Assembly (NCBI GenBank): GCA_025531455.1
Contig: JAMYHL010000031.1
Location: forward strand, 1 to 64,000
DNA: 64,000 bases
Source of the DNA: Apiotrichum sp. Y4204
Taxonomy: Eukaryota > Basidiomycota > Tremellomycetes > Trichosporonales > Trichosporonaceae
Reading direction: 5' to 3'
The notes under the pieces are model-generated. The model searched no databases. It was not told the DNA's origin and saw only the letters and a program-made list of their open reading frames with translations. Every line of letters begins with the position of its first letter. The stretch's first letter is position 1. Both the position numbers and the translations under genes were made by a program. Shown one piece after another: positions 1 to 9,851 of the stretch.

Positions 1-440
1 GGACATTGGCCGGGGACACCTTTTCGCTCACTGCTCGACAACGAAGCGACCCCTGCCCTGGGGTTTCAGATATGTCGTAGGACTCCATAACCGCTATCCA
101 GGCATGCAGAGAAAACGTCTGAAAAGTCGTTCCTTCCCACCCCCCTTGGGCGGGAACACCTCTATAACCCCCTAACCCCCTAAGGGCTACAACTTTCGTC
201 CAGGCCCCTGCACATGTTAACCCATCCCCCCACTTAAGCATTATGTAAGACCACATGGATTCCACCCAGTCAGCCAGGGCAAAATTGGCCATAGCTCAGT
301 GACGAGACCACCTACCCTGCATCTGCCGCCTGCCCCATAAAGAGGTGGCTCAGGGCTATCTGGGACATGTTTCGGATTCTCGTTGCACACTCTAGTTGCG
401 AAAACCCCCAAATGGGGAACCCCTTGTAACCCCTAATGGT
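1..440. other. No gene seen
   Basis: Nothing with coding character is seen on either strand; the short open frames do not look like proteins. A C-rich patch lies near 138-180. The stretch leads into the 161-bp tandem repeat that begins at about 441. Confidence 0.5.
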
Positions 441-1053
441 GATGCGTGTTATGCCACGTCGTGCCAAGACATTTGATAACACAGATTTTGGCTCCTGTCT
501 GTTTGATCTTCCCCATACTGTTGCAGTGCATTGCAAACGCCGAACACAGTTCAGCTGCATGGCAGCCGAGCTTGGCAAAATTCACACAGCCACACACTGG
601 TGATGCGTGTTATGCCACGTCGTGCCAAGACATTTGATCACACAGATCTCAGCCCCTGTCTCATTGATCCAGCTGACACCTCTGCAGCACAAACTGCATG
701 GGGTACAATGCACAGCTGCATGGGAGCCGAGCCTGGCAAAACTCACAGAGCCACACAATGGTGATGTGCCTTATGCTGCGTCGTGCCAACACATTTGATC
801 ACACAGATCTTGGCTCCTGTCTGTTTGATCGTCCCCATATTTTCGCAGTGCATTCCAAATGCCAGACACAGCACAGCTGCATGGGAGCAGAGCTTGGCAA
901 AACTCTTGGAGCCACAAGATGGCAATGCAGTGTATGCCCCATAGTGCAAACACAATCCATGCAGTAAATCTCAGCCCCTGTCTGTTCGATTTTTCTGATA
1001 CTGTCACAGTGCATTCCAAATGCCAGACACAGTTCAGCTGCATGGGAGCCCAC
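441..1053. repeat. 161-bp tandem repeat, about four degenerate copies
   Basis: Units start at about 441, 602, 763 and 924, so the period is 161 bp each time. Shared landmarks are a GATGYGYSTTATGC-like start, GTGCCAA followed by ACA, CCCCTGTCTGTTTGAT-like text, a GCAGTGCATTCCAAA-like stretch and AGCTGCATGGGAGCC near the end of each unit. The copies differ at many sites, so the array is old. The fourth copy is the most diverged and is cut short near 1053. Several overlapping open frames of 60-90 codons on both strands repeat with the unit and are best read as by-products. Function is unknown. Confidence 0.85.
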
Positions 1054-1309
1054 CTTGTACGTGGAGGGTCTGGGAGGTCAGTTGGTGGGTGAACCCATGA
1101 ACAATCTCATATAACATGCATGCATGCATCTCGATTTCACTTTTGTACATATCACCTCAAAACCACAATCACAATCAGTTGTCTAGGAAGCACCAAGCTG
1201 CTGGACTGGTTGTGGGGCCGAGGAGGTTTTCATTATTCCTTCTTTCCTTCCATCTCTCGCTTTTTCCCATCTCTCGCTTTTTCCCATCTCTCGCCTTCTC
1301 CCACTTTCT

Positions 1310-1655
1310 CATCCATCCACTCACTACTCACTTCTCACTCGCCCGCGCCGTCCTCTTCGCTGTCGTTTTCGCGCTCGACTGGATCTCGCACGCACTCGCA
1401 CTCGCGCACGTTCGCGACTTGCAGTCGCTCTACCGCCGTACTCGAACGCTCCGTCGCGCTCGATCCCTAATATCCCTCTGCTTTTCATTCCACTCTCTCT
1501 CTCACCCTCGCATTTTTCATCCATCCACTGACTACTCACTTCTTACTTGCCGTCGCCGTCGTTTCCGCGCTCGACACAATGTCGCAGGCAGTCGCACTCG
1601 CACACGTACTCGCGCTACCGCCGTACTCGACCGCTTTGTCGCGCTTGATCCCTAG
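1310..1655. repeat. Diverged direct duplication in pyrimidine-rich DNA
   Basis: About 160 bp at 1310-1470 recur, diverged, at 1518-1655. Both copies run from ATCCATCCACT through a CTACTCACTTCT stretch and GCGCTCGA to TACCGCCGTACTCGA and TTGATCCCTA or TCGATCCCTA. Just upstream, near 1250-1290, a TCTCGCTTTTTCCCA unit is itself repeated. Long open frames cross the region but their products are biased Ser/Arg/Leu strings, as expected from C/T-rich DNA. Confidence 0.7.
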
Positions 1656-1744
1656 TTTTGTTCCCGATGCCCGCGGCAGAGTCCCTTGTTCGTCTCGAGT
1701 GCTCGCGGCAGCGTAGGTCGTCTGTCTCGAAGCCCGCGGCCTAC

Positions 1745-1890
1745 TGTGTCGTGCGCCCTCTAGTTCGCCGTCTAGTTCGCCGTCTAGTGCGCCGTCTAGT
1801 GCGCCGTTGGTTGCGCCGTCGAGTGCGCCATCTGGTTCGCCGTCGGTTGTGCCGTCGGTGGATGCGTCGGTGAAAGCGTCGGTGGTTGCG
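1745..1890. repeat. 12-bp tandem minisatellite
   Basis: About eleven copies of a 12-bp unit near GCCGTCTAGTTC follow each other and decay towards the 3' end into GCGTCGGTG-like units. Because 12 is divisible by three, every frame stays open: one reads LVRR repeats, another PSSA/PSSS-like repeats. No start codon, signal peptide or neighbouring conserved sequence supports a gene. Confidence 0.75.
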
Positions 1891-2758
1891 TCGAGAAAAG
1901 CGACGATGGATGATTGTACGGTGTTAAAACCGTCGCCACCGTACGTGTTGTCTTACAGCGTCACACGGTGGTTCCGTCACTGTCTTGTAACATCGCGGCA
2001 GTACAGTAGACGAGCTCAGTCATCGACCTTGTACTGCTACTGCAGGGGACCACATCTCGCACGCTTATCCTGATCTCGGACTGGCAATTATTTGCTGGGT
2101 GCCCCTCGGCAACTGACATCGGCGTTTACAGAGCCGTGAGGGTAGATTTTTGCCTTTTGAGCCATGCATATCTCGCTGTTCTCGTTCTCCATCAAAATGC
2201 CAAGCATCACAGCCGTGATAGTCTGCAAGCACATGATGCACTAGTTTTTGAGGGTCATAACAGGCGGATAACATGAGATCCATCGTCTCCTCTTGACCAG
2301 CAACAGACTTGAGTACCCGGCTCCGGGCCATGCTAGCGGCATTGTCAATCGACCTTCCCAAGCGACAGACCGTTGTTTGTAACCCACCTTCGCTACATCA
2401 ACACCCAACGAGACGATCACATAGACAAGGGACCCAGGCGGCACCCATGATTCTGACAGGTTGGATGCAGCTTGACCCTTGGGGCATCGGGCTGTCACGG
2501 ATTGGTGACGGGAGGCCCTTTTGGTTGGTTTCTATGTGCCTCGGAAGTCATGCGAATAGCAAACAGCAGCTTTATGTCAAGAGTGGCGCGGTTTGCGACG
2601 TTGTCTGTCTCAAAGCTGCGACTCCTGAACCACCCTTTTTCTCCAGACGGTGCTGCCTTGAGAATGCAGGCGTTAACCTCAAGACAGCGTAATGGACTGC
2701 ATTAACAGGGCACACATAGTATCGATGCCGTTCGCGGCCGGACAGGGAGGCTGAGGGC
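1891..2758. other. No gene seen
   Basis: Open frames of up to 127 codons exist on both strands, including two minus-strand frames of 85-98 codons at 2065-2498, but none has a recognisable domain or signal peptide. An unrecognised gene or gene remnant cannot be excluded here. Confidence 0.4.
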
Positions 2759-3181
2759 CTAATCCGCCGAGAGCCAACAAGGACCGCCGTTGAAGCTGGA
2801 CGCTACGGGCACGTGTTTCGTGATGGCCTCCTGGTCCTCATTATGGCCATCCTCACAAGGAGCCAGTTTGATCTGCTTTCGGCCGCGCTCGTTCGGCTCC
2901 CCAAACACGGTTATGCAGCGGTCGGGGTACTCTTGGCTGCGAATGCGATTGCCGACGCGATGGAAAATCTGGTTCTTACCCCCGTGACACTCCCACCTGC
3001 GGTCAGCGAAGGAGGGGATGAGACCTCACGTGTGCAGCCAATCGGGGTTGGGAGCATCAATGCACCAGTGGGTGCCGAAGACGATGCCGCCTGGGGAATC
3101 CAAGTCGATCGGAGCGGCAGGAGACGGAACACCTAGGACGCTGGTCAGCCCAGCACAGGTGACGAGAAGGGAAAAAAGCAT
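2759..3181 (-). CDS. Secreted ricin B-like lectin domain protein
   Basis: This predicted gene encodes a 129-residue secreted protein. Exon 1 is 3181-3030 and exon 2 is 2996-2759, separated by a 33-nt intron (GTGAGG donor, CTGAC branch site, CGCAG acceptor) that holds an in-frame stop. The start is the ATG of MLFSLLVTCAGLTSVLG, a typical signal peptide. After it come W39 and C40 and, across the splice junction, WECHGGKNQIFH, which resembles the Q-x-W repeat of ricin-type beta-trefoil domains, followed by YPDRCITVFG and IKLAPCEDG. Only one to two of the three trefoil repeats can be seen, so the protein is shorter than a full lectin domain. A TATA element lies about 65-72 nt upstream. It probably acts outside the cell by binding sugar; the ligand is unknown. 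Splicing is inferred by eye. Confidence 0.75.
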
Positions 3182-3245
3182 GTTGTGGATGTGCTGCAGC
3201 GATGTTTATGCGGGTTAAACCGCTCAGTCTCACCTGTGCCCTATC

Positions 3246-3253
3246 TATATATA
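3246..3253 (-). promoter_or_regulatory. TATA box of the lectin-like gene
   Basis: A palindromic TATATATA lies 65-72 nt upstream of the minus-strand ATG at 3181. Similar spacing is seen in front of several other small secreted-protein genes in this window. Confidence 0.55.
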
Positions 3254-4506
3254 CTACTGGGTTCCAACGATACACTCACAGAAGCCCTGTCCATTCAGGC
3301 CATTCAGCGATGGACTTGCCGCCGATCTGTAGACTACATGACCGTGTCTAGCCTGACGACGGATGCTCAGACTCTGCTCATGGTAACGCAGACGCGTTCC
3401 CGCTATGGGAGGTTCATCCATGTTCTCTTATTCTGCTTCAAATGTTCTAGATTGACCTCTTTGGTCAGGGCTCATAGCTCAATAGCCCGTTGACATGGCG
3501 ACAACACTATGACGGATGTGACGCAGTAGGCACCCGAGGACCCAGCGCGCCGACCCGCTGAAATCGGCCAACATTTCTCGAATCTCCGAGCCGTGTGATT
3601 GGATGACAGACCCGGCTGCTGGCAGATCACCTGCATGACGTTCAAAGACACTCTAAGCTTTTGCAGTTTTGGAAACCATAACACAGTGATGGGATTCCCG
3701 CAACGGTTTGGCTTGGCTCGGCTTTCAGAACCACCTGGGAGGGAAGTGCCTCGCCGTGATATTTAGCCCTTCTGCTCACCATTACGTCGATGTTTCAAGT
3801 TGTCTTCACTGCGTGCGCATCATCTGAGCAACCCCAGCAATAGACTCTAAAAAGAAAGTCTCTCACCGCTTGATGTCCGTCGAGTACCTTGGGGAAGCAA
3901 CGCGCCGCCTAGCCTCGCCACCCAACGAGGCACCTGCGACCGGCACGGTGGCGCCCCGATCGACTGGCAACACGCCGCGCAGGAGCACTTAAGAGACCAA
4001 GCGTCACCACGAGGCTATCGAGCGGCCCTCTCCGGATGATTGTCCAGGCATGAACGCTGCATTGGCCCAGATTAACCCCACTGCGACGCGGCCTTCTTCG
4101 ACGCTGTCGAGGCAGCGCTTTCTGAAAGGAGGTGTGACTTCTGTGCATGTGGAGCAATGACGTCACGCATCACTTTGCAGGCTTTGCGGAATTCGAATAT
4201 CCATCGTGATCCATCGGAAACTCTTGCGCATCGCATCCATCGATCCGCTCAACCTTCATCTCGACCATTTCATCAAGACATCCATCGGAAACGGCGGGAG
4301 ACAGCACTGCCAATTCTTTTAATAGCTGCCCTCGAGCATTCCGGCGGGCTCACAGACGCGCCTGAAACACTAAACGCACAGTTGCTGTTGACAAAGATAC
4401 ACGAAACAACACTTGTAACAGGTCGTGCACCATCCCATAGCGTCGAAACAGCAGTGGGTCCGCGACCTCTCCGCCGAACCGCTACTGTGGAGCTGCATTC
4501 ATCACC
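3254..4506. other. No gene seen
   Basis: Intergenic between the divergent lectin-like gene and the NlpC/P60 gene. Open frames are short and have no recognisable protein features. Confidence 0.5.
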
Positions 4507-4634
4507 CAACGGAAAACATCTCTGAGGATTGACGCTAGCTTGCTTGACATGCGACGCGGTAATGGTCAACCAACGGAAGACATTCCGGCGGATTGACGCG
4601 AGCTTGCTTGACATGAGACGCGGTCAACCATTGC
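4507..4634. repeat. 64-bp tandem duplication upstream of the NlpC/P60 gene
   Basis: Two adjacent copies, 4507-4570 and 4571-4634, share CAACGGAARACAT, GGATTGACGC, AGCTTGCTTGACATG and GACGCGGT. They end about 185 nt before the ATG at 4819, so they could duplicate a promoter element; this is inference. Confidence 0.75.
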
Positions 4635-4730
4635 CGCGTCGTTCTGAGCACTGCTGCTTAGCACGTCCTCTGTGTATCATTGATGGGTCCGAGGCTGCAT
4701 GTCACAGCAGCAACTGGGCCTTTGGAAAGG

Positions 4731-4737
4731 TATAAAA
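4731..4737 (+). promoter_or_regulatory. TATA box of the NlpC/P60 gene
   Basis: TATAAAA lies 82-88 nt before the ATG at 4819, in the context GGAAAGGTATAAAAGGCC. Confidence 0.6.
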
Positions 4738-4818
4738 GGCCGAGTTGCGGGGGTCAACTTGTCCTCATTCTCACCAAGACACCTTCGACAACACCACAAG
4801 CAACATAATCATAGCACC

Positions 4819-5568
4819 ATGAAGTTCGGCAGCCTCGCAGTCGCGGCCCTCACGCTTGTCTCGAGCGCCTCGGCGTACCTAGTAACGGGCGACAACCTCA
4901 ACTGTCGCTCTCTTCCCGGCACGAGCCACCCTGTCATGAAAGTGTACAAGAAGGGGCAAGATGTCAAGATCACATGCCAGACGAGGGGTCCCGTCATCGA
5001 CAACAACAACATCTGGGACAAGACCAGCGACGGCTGCTTTGTTACCGACCGCTACGTCAAAACCGGCAGCACCAACATGATTATGAAGGACTGCAACCCA
5101 CCTGCTCCTCCGCCCAAGGGCAAGTCTGCGTACCAGGGCCCGATCACGCGCCAGGAGATCCTCGATCGCGGCTACTTCTGGGTCAACAAGCACGTTCCGT
5201 ACTCCATGTCGCGGACCACGGGAGACCCCCAGGGAAGGCCCTACCGCACTGATTGCTCTGGCTTTGTCTCGATGGCGTTCCACTCTCAAGCGGAAGGCCG
5301 CAGCACCGTTACGCTTTCACAGATCGGTAAACGCATTCAGTGGAACGAGCTCAAACCCGGAGACATGGTCGGCACGATCGGTCCGGGCACTGGTGGCGCG
5401 GCGGGTCACGTCACACTCTTCCTCTCGTGGGCAGACAAGGCGCACACCAGGTACAACACGCTCGAGTGCCGCGGCGGTGCCGGCTGCGTCAAATATGCGC
5501 GCAACAAGGGATGGGGCGTCGGTGGATTCACTGCCCAGCCCTGGCGCTACACCAAGGTCGTCGACTAA
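4819..5568 (+). CDS. Secreted NlpC/P60-type cysteine hydrolase with SH3-like domain
   Basis: A 249-residue protein without introns. The start at 4819 gives a signal peptide (MKFGSLAVAALTLVSSASA); an in-frame ATG at 4699 is upstream of the TATA box and is rejected. Residues about 20-85 (YLVTGDNLNCRSLPG to DGCFVTDRYVKTG) look like a bacterial-type SH3 domain. A Pro/Lys linker (95-102) leads to an NlpC/P60-like catalytic domain with nucleophile C146 in TDCSGFVSMAF and H197 in GGAAGHVTLF. Known family members cut D-Glu/L-amino acid bonds in peptidoglycan. A fungus has no peptidoglycan, so the likely target is bacterial cell wall outside the cell; this is inferred. The family is mainly bacterial, so ancient transfer is possible. 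The next genes on both sides are secreted lectin-like proteins. Confidence 0.85.
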   Translation: MKFGSLAVAALTLVSSASAYLVTGDNLNCRSLPGTSHPVMKVYKKGQDVKITCQTRGPVIDNNNIWDKTSDGCFVTDRYVKTGSTNMIMKDCNPPAPPPKGKSAYQGPITRQEILDRGYFWVNKHVPYSMSRTTGDPQGRPYRTDCSGFVSMAFHSQAEGRSTVTLSQIGKRIQWNELKPGDMVGTIGPGTGGAAGHVTLFLSWADKAHTRYNTLECRGGAGCVKYARNKGWGVGGFTAQPWRYTKVVD

Positions 5569-8310
5569 GCGAGCGACAGCAGGGTTACTGGCTGAGCCAG
5601 TGCCAGATCGTGAACACTGCGTCGAGTGCTGTAGGATGAAGAGATGATGTTAGTTAAACCAATCAAACTAGTTTGTAACCGATGAATACATGAAGTTGCG
5701 CGAGCACCGAGGGAAGCGGGAAGACTGGCTCCGATGGTTTCGATGGGCTTGTATTTCGACCTGCCTACCCCATCGCGGATATTGACACAGTGTACTGTCA
5801 ACGCAATTCCAGCAGATATGGCAGATGAACCGTCGCCATGAAAGCGATAAAGTTGCGTGTGTACATATACAACACTGCACTGACAACAGACGGACGCACG
5901 CTATCCGCGTGCCTTGAACGCAATGGAAAGATGTGGCAACACCCTCCAGCGTGCTGTTCTGGGCGTGTGGCGCGTCGTCCAATTGATGAGGGCGCATGTC
6001 GACCACATCCTGCTTGTTCATGGGCGGATGTGGTGTACAGAACAGGACACCGAACTCGGGTCGCACATAAAACAGATCCCACAGTAGCGCCGGCTCCAGT
6101 GGGACCGCACATATGCACCGGACATGTCACTCGCCCCCCGTGTGAGCCGTATGGCCGCGTATGGACAATTCCGGGAGGATAGGCCGACAGTCGGGACAGG
6201 CCGGTCTTTCGCGACGCAATGGTGCTCTCATACAATCTGAATTCTGCCTCGCAAACACCCATCGCGGCCCGAGCATGTCCCTAATCAGAATCTCGAGCTG
6301 TGGTGCTGGGGCAAGGGCTAGCAAGCGCCATTAGGGTTGAGCGGCTCACTACGCCCTCCCTACGCGCCCTCCCTCTGCGCGGGCATAACTGCCGGTCATG
6401 GTCCGCAGAGCCTGTGCACTGAACACGACAGCTGTGCCCAAGTGGCGGGCGACGCCGGCGCTGAGGCTGCTGCCTGCACAACGAGCCGATCCTTCCGGCC
6501 TTGTTTAACCGATGCGTGGCCCGATCATCACACCGCTTGTTCAAGCGGCGGTCTGACTCACCCCCCCCCCCATGTTTCCGAGCCCATTGTCGAGCGAACG
6601 GAGTACCTTCGCCGGTACTCCGTAGGTACAAAGGAACCGCGGCGCTGAGCGGTGCCGAAAGCGTGCCACTTTTACGCACAGCCGTTCTATTTCAAGCCTC
6701 TGACGCGTTCGCGGAATGCGGCTGGTGCGGCTGACTCACATTCTGAGGTCTCATTAATGACATGACATGAGGTATGGGCCACCGAGCTACCGTTCGGTCA
6801 GCCTGCGGCCTGCGCAGATGTGTGCACATGTTTGTGAAATGCGACACGCGTACTGTAGATGAGACAAGCTTGCCATGGGGGAACTGGCGGTGAGAGCCAA
6901 AACTAGCCTCGTTTCACATGCTAGCGGCACACGTCTCCCTTTCGCCAGTACGCGACATTTACGCCCCACCACGCCCCCTATGTTGTGGGCTTACAGGTTG
7001 GAAGACCATGAAAGAAGACTCAGAGCAGGACTCGGCGCCGACGAATGACCTCGGCTCGTACAAGTCATGGGCTGTGAGTTTGCGGCTGATTCAGTCGGAG
7101 GCTGAGCAAGGACTTCCGAGTGCATCCAGTGGGCAGACACAATGATGGACTGAGTCGGCGATCAAGATCTTTGGCCGACCTACGGAGATCACTACAACAG
7201 TAGATACAACCTTAATTGCCCTCCGCGACACGACTCCCAGGTTGGCACAACACCAAGTCTTCCCCGTAGGCTGCGTAATCGCCAGGCTGGATGAATCTCG
7301 GACCGTTAGGAGATGCATCAGGAAGATCCCCAATCGTGCTCTCCACTCCAGCTGTCTTTCCCGGAATTTGCGTCTGTGGAATCACGCGTTATCAAAGCGA
7401 TGCTCAACTGGAATTGCGGAGCTCTGAGCGGAACACCGATTGCGGATCTGTGATCGGCGTGTGCCTCTCTCCGAGATCTCTACGGGCTCGGAGGTACTGC
7501 CGGGCCGGGTTTGCCGCTGTCATGTACTGGCTGATTGGGATTGCCTAATCGCTGTGACCTCTACATTGTTGACAGAGAAATCTGGGTTTGTGGCCGGTGT
7601 CAACACCCTTGTTGTCAGGCCCGGTACCGTCTTGCGACGCAACCATGTCGGACTCCGACGTATACGCAGTACGGCGGCTTGCATCGCATATCCTGGCCAG
7701 AGGCCAGAGGCACGGTCGCAAGGGCGGATCGAAAATTACAGCTCGTAAGAATGGTGACAGCCGCCACACAACCCGACGAGCGCGTCGCGATCCTTGTTGC
7801 TTGCATTGCTTGCACCCTCGGATATACCGGGGTCCATGAGCTCAGCTTCTTCTCTTCGCCATGCCGCGCCGCTCACCGGTCCGTCCATTGTTCGGATGAT
7901 TCCCACACGCCGCACAGCAGAGTGTGTATGTCTCCTTCGGCGAACTATCAAGACCTCGGCGATGACGAGGTCGGTCGGGAAACTTCTACATTCTCGCCCG
8001 GAACGCCCCGACCGCTTGGCGATACGCTTGGCGGTGACATGCGCGTTGACATCGCCACCTCGGACTTCAGCCACAGACTGCCGCAGTGGCCAGTACGTTG
8101 GTTCTTCGAACGAAGTCAATCATCATGCTCCTGCATGAATGTCCTGCGACAACTACAGCTACCACTGATGCTCAAAGTCGGCATCACTGCCTTCAGAAAG
8201 AGATAAAATGCGACCGTCTGCGCCCGAAAAACAGCTCCTCATCACATCCTCTATCGCTTCAACTCCCTATACTCAGTACTACACCAACCAGTCCCAATAA
8301 TCCAGCCAAC
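5569..8310. other. Long gene-poor stretch, no gene supported
   Basis: About 2.7 kb with many open frames on both strands, the largest 223 codons at 7535-8206, but none shows a domain, a signal peptide or a plausible start context. A run of ten cytosines lies at about 6561-6570 and a C-rich duplication of CTACGCCCTCC near 6351-6371. Noncoding RNAs cannot be excluded. Confidence 0.45.
8202..8208 (+). promoter_or_regulatory. Possible TATA-like element of the ricin B lectin gene
   Basis: GATAAAA lies about 103 nt before the ATG at 8311. It is the only A/T-rich core-promoter-like string in the near upstream region; support is weak. Confidence 0.3.
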
Positions 8311-8844
8311 ATGCTCGCCATCACTGCCCTCCTCGCTTCGCTCGCCGTCGTTACCGCCTCGCCTCTTGCGGCTCGCGACATTCAGAATGGGCGCATCCAC
8401 CCCTCTGTGAACCTCCACAAGTGCATCGACATTCCTGGTAACAACCAGTACGACGGTGCCACGATCCAGCTGTGAGTCGGTGTGGAGGCGAGGGTCCTTG
8501 CTCCCCGCTCCTCTTCCTCAGCCATGCTCTCAACGCTGACCTCTAGGTACGACTGCAACGGCACTCCGGCCCAGTCGTGGGACGTCTCTGCCAACCAGAT
8601 CAAGCTCACCAACACCAACTTCTGCCTCTCGGCCGGCGGTGGCCCCACCTCTGGCACGCGCCTCTTCATCTCGGCGTGCGGCGGCCCCGGTCAGAGCTGG
8701 GTGCAGAACGGCGACGGCTTCCAGCTCGAGGGAAGCGACCTCTGTGTGGACCTTAACAACGACAACACCGACAACGGCAACTTTATCCAGGCCTGGTCGT
8801 GCGGCGACCAGGAGGCCCAGAACTGGGTCGTCAGCGGCCAGTAA
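8311..8844 (+). CDS. Secreted ricin B-type beta-trefoil lectin
   Basis: Two exons, 8311-8471 and 8547-8844, give 152 residues; the 75-nt intron starts GTGAGT and ends CTGACCTCTAG. MLAITALLASLAVVTASP is a signal peptide. The rest is one ricin-type beta-trefoil with the three expected repeats, each with a Cys pair region and a Q-x-W motif: AQSWDV, GQSWVQ and AQNWVV, with CIDIPGNN, FCLSAGGG and LCVDLNND as the matching loop strands. The protein is probably secreted and binds galactose-type or other glycans; substrate is not predictable. It is the complete counterpart of the truncated lectin-like protein at 2759-3181. Confidence 0.9.
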
Positions 8845-9647
8845 GCTTGTAGTGAGAGTGAATGAATACGGCCGCCGGTCACTGTTCTCTCAATGTTCTC
8901 GAGTTTGCTGTTCTTTGCAGAGATGCGTCCGAGTGGAAATGGTAGAAAGATCGACCGGGGCGATCGTGATTGTACTCCCGTTCCCATTCCACTTCCCCTT
9001 GTGTATCCAGGGGGATCGGCGGTTCAAGGAGGCAAGCAGTCAGCAATCAGCGATCAGGGACCGCGCGGGAGGATCAGGGGAACAGGACGCACTGGGGCGC
9101 ACAGATCGAACACGTGACACCGCATTCCGCGATTGAACCCCTGAAACTTACTCCTGACGATCCTGACATTCCGCGATTCCATTCGAGGGTCCCTGACTCC
9201 GGGATGAAAAGCTGATCTTTTGCTCATCTGTTCGATCTGTTCACGTTGTGTTCACTACTTACTACTCCTACGATCCTACACACTGCATGTACATGTGTGT
9301 ACACGGTGCATGGACCAGCCTGCAATGATCACTGGGGCGTTTGTCAAGACTCTGACAACGGGGGGCTTGTTTCTTTCCTTCTTTTCGTCGACGTCGGCGA
9401 TGTCTGCTGTAATGATTGACTGACTATGTAAGCCACGCTACAACGACGGCGAGTTCAGTGACCGTCCGACACGCAGGTTCAGATGTTGGTAAGTGTCTGC
9501 CATTTTGAGTCGGGGATGCAAAGGGCAATGTTACTGTAAGGAAACGAGGCCCCAAGATGCTTGCATGACTGGCAACGCGCTTCGTGACTTCTACATCGTC
9601 AACGATATAAACATGCAAAATCCACCTCAATGTCAAATAACACGTTA
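8845..9647. other. No gene seen
   Basis: Intergenic 3' region of the lectin gene. Only short or biased open frames are present. Confidence 0.5.
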
Positions 9648-9800
9648 GGCACCTTCCAAGTGCCAGCGATGACCATTGTCTAATCATACGTCTGGGGGGG
9701 CTGCACGTCAGCGACGGAGAACAATATGGCAAGGGACCATTCAAGTGCCATGGAGATGACCGTTGCCTAATCCGACACCTCCTCGGGCTGCCCGTCAGAA
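9648..9800. repeat. Imperfect direct repeat, offset about 85 bp
   Basis: Two diverged copies share CAAGTGCCA, GATGACC, TTG.CTAATC and GGGCTGC.CGTCAG at a constant offset of about 85 bp. They lie just beyond the 3' end of the DUF4246 gene. Confidence 0.6.
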
Positions 9801-9851
9801 TTGTGGACTGATCCGTCATCCGCCGGGGCATCAGGTCAGGAACGAAAGACA

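Noticed and set aside
1116..1655. Plus-strand frames of 116 and 179 codons
   Set aside because: They lie in C/T-rich duplicated DNA and read as Ser/Arg/Leu/His strings.
2065..2498. Two overlapping minus-strand frames of 85 and 98 codons
   Set aside because: One has a somewhat protein-like stretch (LVHHVLADYHGCDAWHF), but no splice structure, start context or family could be found. Left as unsupported.
7535..8206. 223-codon open frame on the plus strand upstream of the lectin gene
   Set aside because: No recognisable motif, an improbable mix of Cys, Arg and His, and equally long frames on the opposite strand over the same bases.
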